Shown: positions 15,983 to 24,593, counted from the first letter of the stretch. The stretch: 64,000 nt of DNA from Pseudomonas sp. ANT_J12 (GCF_008370045.1 NZ_VOBN01000016.1:1-64000); one strand, 5' to 3'. Numbers and translations are program-made. Notes: a model not told the origin generated them from the letters alone.

Positions 15983-16110
15983 TTGCCACAAATATTCACT
16001 CACCACAGTGAATGTGTTTCAGCACGTAAGCAGAGCAATGAGGCAACCTGTCACGCGTCAAAAGACCACACCGTCCATCGCCAAAAATGGGACTACTCTT
16101 TCTACGTTGC

Positions 16111-16124
16111 TTGATCCAGATCAA
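16111..16124. promoter_or_regulatory. ANR/FNR box TTGATCCAGATCAA upstream of cioA
   Basis: TTGAT-N4-ATCAA is a perfect match to the ANR/FNR consensus. It lies 166 bp before the cioA start. In P. aeruginosa ANR represses cioAB at low oxygen (established knowledge), so repression is the likely effect here. Confidence 0.8.
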
Positions 16125-16289
16125 GACCCCGCAAGGAATTGATCCGGCGGCCTGATGGCCAGACTCCCTACGTTGTGATGTTTCTAAAAAAAGAACGAAT
16201 TGGAATTCGCCACACTCCATATCCGTGGGGGCAGAGTGGGTGCAGGGTCATAAGCCCTACAGCCGGTATTACCTGACAGAGGAAGACTT

Positions 16290-17726
16290 ATGTTCGGTTT
16301 GGAGGCACTTGATCTCGCCCGGATGCAGTTCGCGTTCACCATCTCGTTCCACATCCTGTTCCCGGCCATCACCATTGGCCTGGCGAGTTACCTGGCGGTA
16401 CTCGAAGGGCTGTGGCTGAAAACCAACAACGACACCTACCGCGATCTGTACCACTTCTGGTCGAAGATCTTTGCCGTGAACTTCGGCATGGGCGTGGTCT
16501 CCGGCCTCGTCATGGCCTATCAGTTCGGCACCAACTGGAGCCGTTTCTCGGACTTCGCCGGCGCCGTCACCGGGCCGTTGCTGACCTATGAAGTGCTCAC
16601 CGCGTTCTTCCTCGAAGCCGGTTTCCTCGGCGTGATGTTGTTCGGCTGGAACAAGGTCGGACGCAATCTGCACTTTTTCTCCACCGTCATGGTGGCCGTC
16701 GGCACGCTGATCTCGACGTTCTGGATTCTCGCGTCCAACAGCTGGATGCAGACGCCACAAGGCTTTGAAATCATCGACGGCCGAGTGATTCCGGTCGACT
16801 GGCTGGCAGTGATCTTCAACCCGTCGTTTCCCTATCGCCTGATGCACATGGCGACGGCGGCGTTCGTGGCGACTGCATTCTTCGTCGGCTCCTCGGCAGC
16901 CTGGCACTTGCTGCGCGGCAAAGACAACCCGGCGATCCGCACCATGCTCTCGATGGCCATGTGGATGGCCTTGATCGTGGCACCGATCCAGGCCGTGATC
17001 GGCGACTTCCACGGCCTCAATACACTCAAGCATCAACCGGCGAAAATCGCCGCGATCGAAGGGCACTGGGAAAACGTTGGCGATGAACCGACCCCGCTGA
17101 TCCTGTTCGGCTGGCCGGACATGAAAGCCGAGAAGACCAAATACGCGGTCGAGATTCCTTACCTGGGCAGCCTGATCCTGACCCACTCCCTGGACAAACA
17201 GGTGCCGGCACTCAAGGACTTCCCACCCGAAGACCGGCCGAATTCGACCATCGTGTTCTGGTCGTTCCGGATCATGGTCGGCCTCGGTTTCCTGATGATC
17301 TTCACCGGTTTGTGGAGCCTGTGGCTGCGCAAACGCGACAAGTTGTACACCTCACGGCCGTTCCTGTACCTGGCGTTGTGGATGGGCCCGTCCGGCCTGA
17401 TCGCGATCCTCGCCGGTTGGTTCACCACGGAAATCGGGCGGCAGCCGTGGGTGGTCTACGGGTTGATGCGCACGGCGGATGCGTCCTCCAATCACAGCTT
17501 CGCGCAGATGAGCATTACGCTGGTGCTGTTTGTGGTGGTGTATTTCGCGCTGTTCGGCGCCGGTCTTGGCTACATGATGCGCCTGGTGCGCAAAGGGCCG
17601 AAGATCGACGAAGGCAAGGAAACCAACGAGGGGGGGCCTGGCCAGAAACGCACGCCGGCCCGTCCGTTGTCCGCGGCTGACGACGATCACGCCGATGCTG
17701 ATCACACCGCGACCAAGGAGATTTGA
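16290..17726 (+). CDS. cioA: Cyanide-insensitive quinol oxidase subunit I (bd type)
   Basis: The 478-residue membrane protein oxidises ubiquinol and reduces oxygen to water. It starts MFGLEALDLARMQFAFTISF with the haem-ligand His in FHILFPAITIG, has the conserved GRQPW near residue 390 and the short Q-loop typical of CioA (E. coli CydA is about 520 residues). About nine membrane helices are evident. GAGGAAG precedes the ATG. The C-terminus is hydrophilic and His/Asp-rich. It is three bases from cioB. Confidence 0.95.
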   Translation: MFGLEALDLARMQFAFTISFHILFPAITIGLASYLAVLEGLWLKTNNDTYRDLYHFWSKIFAVNFGMGVVSGLVMAYQFGTNWSRFSDFAGAVTGPLLTYEVLTAFFLEAGFLGVMLFGWNKVGRNLHFFSTVMVAVGTLISTFWILASNSWMQTPQGFEIIDGRVIPVDWLAVIFNPSFPYRLMHMATAAFVATAFFVGSSAAWHLLRGKDNPAIRTMLSMAMWMALIVAPIQAVIGDFHGLNTLKHQPAKIAAIEGHWENVGDEPTPLILFGWPDMKAEKTKYAVEIPYLGSLILTHSLDKQVPALKDFPPEDRPNSTIVFWSFRIMVGLGFLMIFTGLWSLWLRKRDKLYTSRPFLYLALWMGPSGLIAILAGWFTTEIGRQPWVVYGLMRTADASSNHSFAQMSITLVLFVVVYFALFGAGLGYMMRLVRKGPKIDEGKETNEGGPGQKRTPARPLSAADDDHADADHTATKEI

Positions 17727-17729
17727 ATC

Positions 17730-18737
17730 ATGGGTATTGATCTTCCGCTGATCTGGGCCGTGATCATCATCTTCGGCATCATGATGTACGTGGTCATGGA
17801 CGGTTTCGACCTGGGCATCGGGATTCTCTTCCCGTTCATCCCTGGCAAGACCGACCGTGACGTGATGATGAACACCGTCGCACCGGTCTGGGACGGCAAC
17901 GAAACCTGGCTGGTACTGGGCGGCGCGGCGTTGTTCGGCGCCTTCCCGCTGGCCTATTCGGTGGTGCTCTCGGCGTTGTACCTGCCGCTGATCTTCATGC
18001 TGATCGGGCTGATTTTCCGCGGCGTGGCGTTCGAGTTTCGCTTCAAGGCCAAGGACGACAAGCGTCACCTGTGGGACAAGGCCTTTATCGGTGGCTCGGT
18101 GGCTGCAACCTTCTTCCAGGGCGTGGCGCTGGGGGCGTTCATTGATGGGCTGCCGGTGGTCAATCGCCAGTTTGCCGGTGGTTCACTGGACTGGCTGACG
18201 CCATTCACGATGTTCTGCGGCTTGGCGCTGGTGATTGCCTACGCGTTGCTCGGTTGCACCTGGCTGATCATGAAGACCGAAGGCAAGTTGCAGGAACAGA
18301 TGCACAACCTGGCGCGGCCCTTGGCGTTCGTGGTGTTGGCGGTGATTGGCATCGTCAGCATCTGGACCCCGCTGGCCCACGCCGAGATTGCGGCGCGCTG
18401 GTTCACCCTGCCGAACCTGTTCTGGTTCCTGCCGGTGCCGATCCTGGTGCTGGTGACCATGTACGGCCTGATCCGCGCGGTGGCCCGCAATGCCCACTAC
18501 ACGCCATTTCTGCTGACCCTGGTGCTGATCTTCCTCGGCTACAGCGGCTTGGGCATCAGCCTGTGGCCGAACATCGTGCCGCCGTCGATCTCGATCTGGG
18601 ACGCCGCCGCACCGCCGCAAAGCCAGGGCTTCATGCTGGTGGGCACGCTGTTCATCATCCCGTTCATCCTGGGCTACACCTTCTGGAGCTACTACGTGTT
18701 CCGCGGCAAGGTCACCCACGAAGACGGTTACCACTAG
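17730..18737 (+). CDS. cioB: Cyanide-insensitive quinol oxidase subunit II
   Basis: The 335-residue CydB-family partner of CioA begins with IDLPLIWAVIIIFGIMMYVV and contains the family segment APVWDGNETWLVLGGAALFGAFP. It has eight to nine membrane helices and supports haem binding and assembly. It follows cioA in the same operon. Two REP units and a small membrane protein gene lie downstream. Confidence 0.95.
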   Translation: MGIDLPLIWAVIIIFGIMMYVVMDGFDLGIGILFPFIPGKTDRDVMMNTVAPVWDGNETWLVLGGAALFGAFPLAYSVVLSALYLPLIFMLIGLIFRGVAFEFRFKAKDDKRHLWDKAFIGGSVAATFFQGVALGAFIDGLPVVNRQFAGGSLDWLTPFTMFCGLALVIAYALLGCTWLIMKTEGKLQEQMHNLARPLAFVVLAVIGIVSIWTPLAHAEIAARWFTLPNLFWFLPVPILVLVTMYGLIRAVARNAHYTPFLLTLVLIFLGYSGLGISLWPNIVPPSISIWDAAAPPQSQGFMLVGTLFIIPFILGYTFWSYYVFRGKVTHEDGYH

Positions 18738-18850
18738 GAACCCCTGTAGGAGCAAAGCTTGCTCGCGATGGCGCCAGCCCAGGCGCCACACCAGGAACCC
18801 CTGTAGGAGCACAGCTTGCTTGCGAAGGCGTCCTCACAGACGCCATCACT
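18737..18850. repeat. Two direct REP copies (GTAGGAGC type) between cioB and the DUF2474 gene
   Basis: AGGAACCCCTGTAGGAGC is present at 18737 and again at 18793. Each is followed by a GCTTGCT-GCGA-GGCG tail; the two are in direct, not inverted, orientation, 56 bp apart. They separate cioB from its small partner. Confidence 0.85.
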
Positions 18851-18869
18851 TCAAGAGAGGATCGACAGC

Positions 18870-19037
18870 ATGTCCACCAAACCCACCCTGCACGACATTC
18901 AACAGGCCGAAAAAAAGCCGCTGTGGCAGCGGCTCGGATGGTTGGCGATGATCTGGACCGGCAGCGTCGTGGCGCTGTTCATCGTGGCCAGCCTGATGCG
19001 CATGTTCATGAATGCCGCAGGTCTGACTACCCACTGA
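18870..19037 (+). CDS. DUF2474-family small membrane protein of the cio operon
   Basis: This 55-residue protein has a basic, soluble N-terminus and one membrane helix (residues about 25-47, WLAMIWTGSVVALFIVASLM). DUF2474 proteins are encoded behind cioAB/cydAB-like genes and are thought to be small accessory subunits comparable to CydX; that function is inferred. AGAGAGG precedes ATG 18870. It is too short for most gene finders and sits between REP copies and the terminator. Confidence 0.85.
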   Translation: MSTKPTLHDIQQAEKKPLWQRLGWLAMIWTGSVVALFIVASLMRMFMNAAGLTTH

Positions 19038-19072
19038 ATTCCCATCCCGTTGCCTCGCGGCACGGTTGTGTG

Positions 19073-19098
19073 GCCCTCCTGACGGAGGGCTTTTTTTT
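19073..19098 (+). terminator. Rho-independent terminator of the cio operon
   Basis: GCCCTCC-TGAC-GGAGGGC is followed by eight T. It lies 35 bp after the DUF2474 stop. Confidence 0.92.
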
Positions 19099-19107
19099 GG
19101 TGCGCGA

Positions 19108-20232
19108 TTATTTGCGGGCCTTGAGAATGACGAATTTCGGCGTCGCCGCCACTTGTTCGACGCCGCGAAACAACCGCGCCAGCTTACTGTGATAACCCAG
19201 GTGGCGATTGCCGACGATGTACAACGCGCCACCGACCACCAGCGCCTCCCGGGCTTGCTGGAACATGCGCCAGGCCAGGAAATCGCCGACCACTTGTTGT
19301 TGGTGAAACGGCGGGTTGCACAGCACCACGTCCAGCGACTGCGGTTCCTGCCCGGCCAGGCCATCGCCGGCGCGCACAATCACCTCGCGTTCACCCAGCG
19401 CCGCGTGCCAGTTTTCGCGGGCCGATTGCACCGCCATGAACGACTCGTCCACCAGCGTGTAATGGCCTTCAGGGTTTTGCAGGGCGCTGGCGATGGCCAA
19501 CACGCCGTTGCCGCAACCCAGATCCGCCACCCGCGCCGCGCCGAGGTTCTTCGGCAAGTGCGGGAGAAAGGCGCGGGTGCCGATGTCCAGTCCTTCGCGG
19601 CAGAACACGTTGGCGTGGTTGAGCAGTTCAATCGCCGGATCATCGAGCAAGTAGCGCGAAGGGTAGGGCGAGACGGCCGGTGTTTTGGCTTCGGGCGTGG
19701 CGATCAGCAACCGCGCCTTCTTCACCGCCAACGAGGCTTGGACCGGGCCGATGTAGCGCTCCAGCAAATCCCCGGCGGCGCGGGGCAGGTGCTTGACCAT
19801 CGCCGCCGCAATCACCTGGGCGCCCGGGGCCAGTTGGCCTTGCAGACGAATCAGTTGTTCTTCGAGCAAGGCGAGGGTTTTTGGCACCCGGATCAACACC
19901 CGGTCAAATGGTCCGACGAAGGCTTCATTGGCTGGCACGCTCGGTACGGCGTCGAAAGCCAGGCCGTTGCGGATCAGGTTCTTTTCCAGTCCCTGGAACG
20001 CCAGGAACGAGTCGCCGCTGCTGGTGACCCGAACCTTGCCCGCCAGGCTGGCAGCCAGCGCGCCAAAGCTGTCGTTGAGCACCAGTACCCGCGCATCGGC
20101 TGTTGGTTGCTGTTCGGCCAGATGATTGAGCAGGTATTCGTCAGCCGCATCGAAGGCTTGCAGCGGTTCGTTCTGCTGTTCGGGTTGGCGGATGAGGTCG
20201 AGTTGGGCGAAGGGTGTTTCGAGCAAGGGCAT
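19108..20232 (-). CDS. rlmG: 23S rRNA (guanine(1835)-N2)-methyltransferase
   Basis: The 374-residue protein has the two-domain RlmG/RsmC layout. The N-terminal degenerate domain contains AADEYLLNHL and LVLNDSFGALA, and the C-terminal SAM domain has VADLGCGNGVLAIA and the catalytic NPPFHQ. It methylates G1835 of 23S rRNA. Start ATG 20232 gives the family N-terminus (MPLLETPFAQLDLI); the SD there is weak. It is downstream of the luxR-type gene with a 176-bp gap. Confidence 0.9.
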   Translation of the reverse strand: MPLLETPFAQLDLIRQPEQQNEPLQAFDAADEYLLNHLAEQQPTADARVLVLNDSFGALAASLAGKVRVTSSGDSFLAFQGLEKNLIRNGLAFDAVPSVPANEAFVGPFDRVLIRVPKTLALLEEQLIRLQGQLAPGAQVIAAAMVKHLPRAAGDLLERYIGPVQASLAVKKARLLIATPEAKTPAVSPYPSRYLLDDPAIELLNHANVFCREGLDIGTRAFLPHLPKNLGAARVADLGCGNGVLAIASALQNPEGHYTLVDESFMAVQSARENWHAALGEREVIVRAGDGLAGQEPQSLDVVLCNPPFHQQQVVGDFLAWRMFQQAREALVVGGALYIVGNRHLGYHSKLARLFRGVEQVAATPKFVILKARK

Positions 20233-20408
20233 GGGGCGGGGGCTCTGGAAAATCAACGGGTATCCCGCGGCCCTGGGGCGATGTAGCGGGCGGAACCGAC
20301 CGAGTGGACTGCGGCGTGAAGTTTCACACGTCAACACTCAGGAAGGATCGCAAATGGTACGTTTTTTTCCAGTGGATTACCCGCAGGTTTTCCCGGGATC
20401 AAGCGGTT

Positions 20409-21137
20409 TCAGATGGCGCCGGCCCTTGTCGCTGCGCACACCGCAGCAATCTTGTTGCAGACCCCCAGTTTCTCGATGGCACGGTGCACGTGGAAATTCA
20501 CCGTACGCTCGCTCAGGTTAAGGATTCTGGAGATTTCGTATGCGGTCTTGCCGTCGGCGGACAGTCGCAACACCTCGACTTCACGGACCGACAACGGCGG
20601 CGTACTCGGTCTCGGTATTTTTTTCGGCAGGCCCTTGGCTGCCAGAGTGTGCAAATGACGACCAATGAACACCGTGAAGCCGAGGTTTTCATACAGCTCA
20701 TACGCGGTAATCGGGCAGTGGCTTCTCGCCAGGCTCAGCATGCTGCACAGACCGCTTTCCTCGTCATGGAAGGATTGCGACCAGCCGTGTTGCAGGCCTT
20801 GTTGTTGCAAGGCTTGCCACAGCCACGGCGTCCGGGAGAAAACGTCTTCAGTCCATAAAATCGGCAGCATGGATTGATTGCAATGGGCTACTACTGGGTC
20901 AATGGCGCGAAATTGGTTTTGTTCATATTCGGTGTTCCAGGCTTGGGGGAAATTGTTCCGGTTCTGGGTGGTGTCATGAGTACCTGGCGTATTTGAAGTT
21001 ATTGAAAAAGCACAGAATTTGAAGCCGAGATTTTTTGCGAAGTTAAGTGAGATCTGGTAGGCGGTATCCATTTCCTTGGCATAAGACAGTTGCGTTAGCT
21101 GAGACTCCTTCCATATTTCCATTGCCGTTCTCCACAT
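20409..21137 (-). CDS. ppoR: LuxR-family quorum-sensing receptor without a cognate synthase (PpoR-like solo)
   Basis: The 242-residue protein has an autoinducer-binding domain (residues about 15-165) and a C-terminal LuxR HTH (about 175-235, SVREVEVLRLSADGKTAYEI). The six residues usual for acyl-homoserine-lactone binding are spaced as in LuxR: Trp57, Tyr61, Asp70, Pro71, Trp85 and a Gly before the W-S-Q segment. No luxI is present in the window. By order (rlmG - this gene - fpr - mscL) it matches my memory of P. putida ppoR. ATG 21137 has AGAGGAA upstream; ATG 21122 with GGAGA is an alternative. Confidence 0.85.
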   Translation of the reverse strand: MWRTAMEIWKESQLTQLSYAKEMDTAYQISLNFAKNLGFKFCAFSITSNTPGTHDTTQNRNNFPQAWNTEYEQNQFRAIDPVVAHCNQSMLPILWTEDVFSRTPWLWQALQQQGLQHGWSQSFHDEESGLCSMLSLARSHCPITAYELYENLGFTVFIGRHLHTLAAKGLPKKIPRPSTPPLSVREVEVLRLSADGKTAYEISRILNLSERTVNFHVHRAIEKLGVCNKIAAVCAATRAGAI

Positions 21138-21188
21138 GCGTGTTCCTCTGGGGTGCCCATTGGATCCAAGATCCGGCACGTCACGAGT

Positions 21189-21204
21189 GTAGGACGAATC
21201 CTAC
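21189..21204. promoter_or_regulatory. Inverted repeat GTAGGA-CGAA-TCCTAC, candidate operator
   Basis: The perfect 6-bp arms lie 51 bp upstream of the ppoR start. The 333-bp gap 21138-21470 is AT-rich and otherwise shows only A-rich CA-like motifs at 21361-21375. A regulator cannot be named from sequence. Confidence 0.45.
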
Positions 21205-21470
21205 GCAGGTGCTCCGATTTTTTTGCTCTTTATAACTGTTGGAAGTGCGAGGTCGGTTTATAAGGAGTGTCACTGTTGAGTAACACGCTCATGGATAATT
21301 AACTGACAATTTTTTCACAAATGCTTAATGGCTAATTAATGTCACCGACCGCCGATATTAAATAAGAACAACTAATGAACAGTAACCGTCGCTAAAGCCA
21401 CTACAAACCACCGGTGTTTAAGTCGCCTGCTTTGCGGGACACTGGGCTCACCTGTCCGATGGAGTGCCCC

Positions 21471-22247
21471 ATGACCGCCAGTGCGGAAAAATTCACCCGC
21501 CAGACCCTGCTCGACGTCCAGCCACTGACCCCGAGCCTGTTTACCCTGCGCACTACCCGGGATTCGGGCTTCCGTTTTCGTGCGGGGCAATTTGCTCGGC
21601 TGGGGGTGACCAAGCCCGATGGCAGCACGGTGTGGCGCGCCTACTCCATGGTCTCTTCGCCGTATGACGAGTTTCTCGAGTTCTTCTCCATAGTCGTGCC
21701 GGGTGGCGAGTTCACCAGTGAGTTGAGCCGCCTGGAGGTGGGGGATACGTTGCTGATCGAGCGGCAGGCCAAGGGCTACCTGACTCTGGACCGTTTCGTC
21801 GATGGCCGCGATCTGTGGTTGTTATCCACCGGTACCGGGGTGGCACCGTTCCTGTCGATCCTGCAGGATTTCGAGGTGTGGGAAAAATTCGAACGGATCA
21901 TCCTGGTCTACAGCGCCCGCGAAGGTCGGGAGCTGGCCTATCAGGACTTGATTGCGGGGCTGGCGCAGCGTGATTACCTGGCGCAGTACGCCCACAAGCT
22001 GCAGTTCATCCCCACGGTCACGCGCGAGCAGGTGCCCGGCGTCCTGAAGGGACGGATCACCGATCTGATTGAAAATGGCGAGCTGGAGCGCGCGGCCGGG
22101 CTGGCGCTGACGCCCGAGCATTCGCGGGTGATGATCTGCGGCAACCCGCAGATGATCGATGACACGCGCCAGTTGCTCAAGCAACGGGACATGAACCTGA
22201 GCCTCAGCCGCCGGCCCGGGCAAGTGGCGGTGGAAAACTACTGGTAA
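21471..22247 (+). CDS. fpr: Ferredoxin/flavodoxin-NADP reductase, E. coli Fpr-like
   Basis: The 258-residue flavoenzyme transfers electrons between NADPH and ferredoxin or flavodoxin. The FAD motif RAYSMVSSP, the NADP motif STGTGVAPFLS and the C-terminal VAVENYW are visible. The terminal aromatic Trp is like E. coli Fpr; Pseudomonas FprA instead ends AFVEK, so this is the second (FprB-type) paralogue. ATG 21471 (MTASAEKFTRQ) has GGAG about nine bases upstream. A bidirectional terminator separates it from mscL. Confidence 0.9.
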   Translation: MTASAEKFTRQTLLDVQPLTPSLFTLRTTRDSGFRFRAGQFARLGVTKPDGSTVWRAYSMVSSPYDEFLEFFSIVVPGGEFTSELSRLEVGDTLLIERQAKGYLTLDRFVDGRDLWLLSTGTGVAPFLSILQDFEVWEKFERIILVYSAREGRELAYQDLIAGLAQRDYLAQYAHKLQFIPTVTREQVPGVLKGRITDLIENGELERAAGLALTPEHSRVMICGNPQMIDDTRQLLKQRDMNLSLSRRPGQVAVENYW

Positions 22248-22250
22248 AAA

Positions 22251-22277
22251 AACGGCGCCCCGAAGGCGCCGTTTTCA
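22251..22277. terminator. Bidirectional terminator between fpr and mscL
   Basis: AACGGCGCC-CCGAA-GGCGCCGTT with an A run on the left and TTTT on the right serves both convergent genes. Confidence 0.9.
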
Positions 22278-22291
22278 TTGCAATACAGCCC

Positions 22292-22705
22292 TTAAGGCCG
22301 GTCGTTCTGGGCCTTGAGCAGATCACGGATCTCGCTCAGCAACTCTTCTTCCTTGGTTGGAACCGGTGGAAGGGGCGGTGCCACGGCTTCTTCGCGCTTC
22401 AGGCGGTTGATGGCCTTGACGCCCATGAAGATCGCAAACGCGACGATGATGAAGTCGATCATGCTCTGGATGAACTTGCCATACGCCAGCACCACCGCCG
22501 GGATGTTGCCATTCGCGGCTTTTAGCGTAATGGCCAGGTCGCTGAAATCCACCCCACCGATCAGCAGGCCAATCGGCGGCATGACCACATCGCCGACAAA
22601 CGACGAGACGATCTTGCCGAACGCGGCGCCGATGATGATACCGACGGCCATATCGACCACATTGCCTTTGACCGCGAAGGCCTTGAACTCGTTAAGCACG
22701 CCCAT
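22292..22705 (-). CDS. mscL: Large-conductance mechanosensitive channel
   Basis: The 137-residue protein starts MGVLNEFKAFAVKGNVVDMA, with the membrane helix VGIIIGAAFGKIVSSFVGDVVMP (in part) and the second helix IDFIIVAFAIFMGVKAI, then a charged C-terminal bundle. It opens under hypo-osmotic stretch in the inner membrane. Length and motifs are standard. It is divergent from katB across 286 bp. Confidence 0.96.
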   Translation of the reverse strand: MGVLNEFKAFAVKGNVVDMAVGIIIGAAFGKIVSSFVGDVVMPPIGLLIGGVDFSDLAITLKAANGNIPAVVLAYGKFIQSMIDFIIVAFAIFMGVKAINRLKREEAVAPPLPPVPTKEEELLSEIRDLLKAQNDRP

Positions 22706-22991
22706 AGGTTATTTCCTTGTTACAGATGAGGTTGGTGAAGGCAGTGTAAATCAGCAAAACGCATCTCGCTCGACACAACTGCTTACATCGCTTGCCTGCT
22801 ATCGACCGGCCCGGCGCCGGAAAGTTTACAAAAGGCCAGCATTCGCGCGCGGTTACCCCCTCTAGACCGGCCCTTCCAGCATCTTTTGCCTATCGGCCCG
22901 GTGTGGCATTTCTATTTAGGTTTTGCGCTGTCGGTCACTAGCCTCTGCTGAGCGCACCTGGATGCGCTTTATAAAATCAGAGGAAACTCCT

Positions 22992-24533
22992 ATGACTACT
23001 TCCCTTGGCCTCGGGGCTTTTCCCCATCGCCGCGCCCTGGGCGTCTTGAGCGCCGGCCTGCTGTCCTTTTCCGTGAATGCAGCCACCCTGACCCGCGATA
23101 ACGGTGCCGCCGTCGGCGATAACCAGAACTCGCAAACCGCCGGCGCCACGGGCCCGGTGTTGTTGCAAGACGTGCAACTGATCCAGAAACTCCAGCGTTT
23201 CGACCGCGAACGCATTCCTGAACGGGTGGTGCATGCCCGTGGTACCGGGGCCCATGGCACTTTCACGGTGACCGACGACCTCAGCGACCTGACCAAGGCC
23301 AAGGTGTTCGCCGGCGGCCAGAGCACGCCGGTGTTTGTGCGCTTCTCAGCGGTGGTGCATGGCAACCACTCCCCGGAAACCCTGCGTGACCCCCGCGGCT
23401 TCGCCACCAAGTTCTACACCGCGGACGGCAACTGGGACCTGGTCGGCAACAATTTCCCGACCTTCTTCATCCGCGACGCCATCAAGTTCCCGGACATGGT
23501 CCACGCCTTCAAGCCTGACCCGCGCACCAACCTCGACGACGATTCCCGTCGCTTCGATTTCTTCTCCCACGTACCGGAAGCCACCCGCACCCTGACCGAG
23601 TTGTATTCCAACTCCGGGACCCCGGCCAGTTATCGGGAGATGGATGGTAATGGCGTGCATGCCTATAAGTTGGTGAATGCCAAAGGCGAAGTGCACTACG
23701 TGAAGTTTCATTGGAAAAGTTTGCAGGGGATTAACAATCTCGATCCAAAGGCTGTCGTCAAAGTTCAAGGTCAGGACTACAGTCATATGACCAACGATTT
23801 GGTGGCTCATATAAACAAAGGCGACTTCCCGAAGTGGGACTTGTACGTGCAAGTTGTAAATCCTCAAGACTTGTACAAGTTTGATTTCGATCCTTTGGAT
23901 GCCACCAAGATTTGGCCAGGTATACCTGAACGCAAAGTTGGACAAATGGTGTTGAACCGTAATCCGGCGAATGTATTCCAGGAAACCGAACAAGTCGCCA
24001 TGGCGCCGGCCAATCTGGTTCCCGGAATCGAGCCTTCGGAAGATCGCCTGTTACAAGGTCGAGTGTTCTCTTATGCCGATACTCAAATGTATCGCCTGGG
24101 TGCCAATGCCCTGCAACTGCCGATCAACGCGCCCAAGGTGGCGGTGAATAACGGTAACCAGGATGGCGCCATGAACAGCGGCGCCAGCAGCACTGGCGTG
24201 AATTACCAGCCAAGCCGTTTGCTGGCGCGTGAGGAGCCGCAAACCGCACGCTACAGCCAGTCGGCGCTGTCGGGCAGCACCCAGCAGGCGAAGATCCAGC
24301 GTGAGCAGAACTTCAAGCAGGCGGGCGACCTGTATCGCTCGTTCAGCCCGAAGGAACGCCAGGACCTGATCGACAACTTCGGCGGCTCCCTGGCCGACAC
24401 CGACGACGAGAGCAAGCACATCATGCTGTCGTTCCTTTATAAGGCCGACCCGGAATACGGCTCCGGCGTGACCAAGGTCGCCAAAGGTGACCTGGCGCGG
24501 GTCAAGGCACTGGCGGCCAAACTGGTCGACTGA
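22992..24533 (+). CDS. katB: Periplasmic monofunctional catalase
   Basis: The 513-residue protein equals the length I recall for P. aeruginosa KatB. A signal peptide ends around VNAAT (residue about 29). The active-site His lies in RVVHARGTGAHG, Asn in DLVGNNFPTF, and the proximal Tyr in RVFSYADTQMYRLG. It disproportionates hydrogen peroxide in the periplasm. GAGGAAACTCCT precedes ATG 22992. Bases 23641-24000 are only 45 percent GC against 60-63 percent on both sides, with codons such as TTG, AAA, GTT, ATA and GTA, which suggests a recombined segment; the protein stays full length. ankB follows. I saw no confident OxyR site. Confidence 0.95.
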   Translation: MTTSLGLGAFPHRRALGVLSAGLLSFSVNAATLTRDNGAAVGDNQNSQTAGATGPVLLQDVQLIQKLQRFDRERIPERVVHARGTGAHGTFTVTDDLSDLTKAKVFAGGQSTPVFVRFSAVVHGNHSPETLRDPRGFATKFYTADGNWDLVGNNFPTFFIRDAIKFPDMVHAFKPDPRTNLDDDSRRFDFFSHVPEATRTLTELYSNSGTPASYREMDGNGVHAYKLVNAKGEVHYVKFHWKSLQGINNLDPKAVVKVQGQDYSHMTNDLVAHINKGDFPKWDLYVQVVNPQDLYKFDFDPLDATKIWPGIPERKVGQMVLNRNPANVFQETEQVAMAPANLVPGIEPSEDRLLQGRVFSYADTQMYRLGANALQLPINAPKVAVNNGNQDGAMNSGASSTGVNYQPSRLLAREEPQTARYSQSALSGSTQQAKIQREQNFKQAGDLYRSFSPKERQDLIDNFGGSLADTDDESKHIMLSFLYKADPEYGSGVTKVAKGDLARVKALAAKLVD

Positions 24534-24551
24534 TCCCGTTTGCCTGAAACG

Positions 24552-24573
24552 CGGGGCCCCGCACGGGGTCCCG
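24552..24573 (+). promoter_or_regulatory. GC-rich hairpin between katB and ankB
   Basis: CGGGGCCCCG-CA-CGGGGTCCCG pairs with one mismatch. No T run follows, so it may stabilise or attenuate the katB-ankB transcript rather than end it. Confidence 0.5.
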
Positions 24574-24593
24574 TCTGACCAAGGAACCCTCCC

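Noticed and set aside
22741..22991. Possible OxyR sites before katB (CTATCG at 22799 and 22871)
   Set aside because: The spacing does not fit the four ATAG-type elements of an OxyR site and the match is too short.
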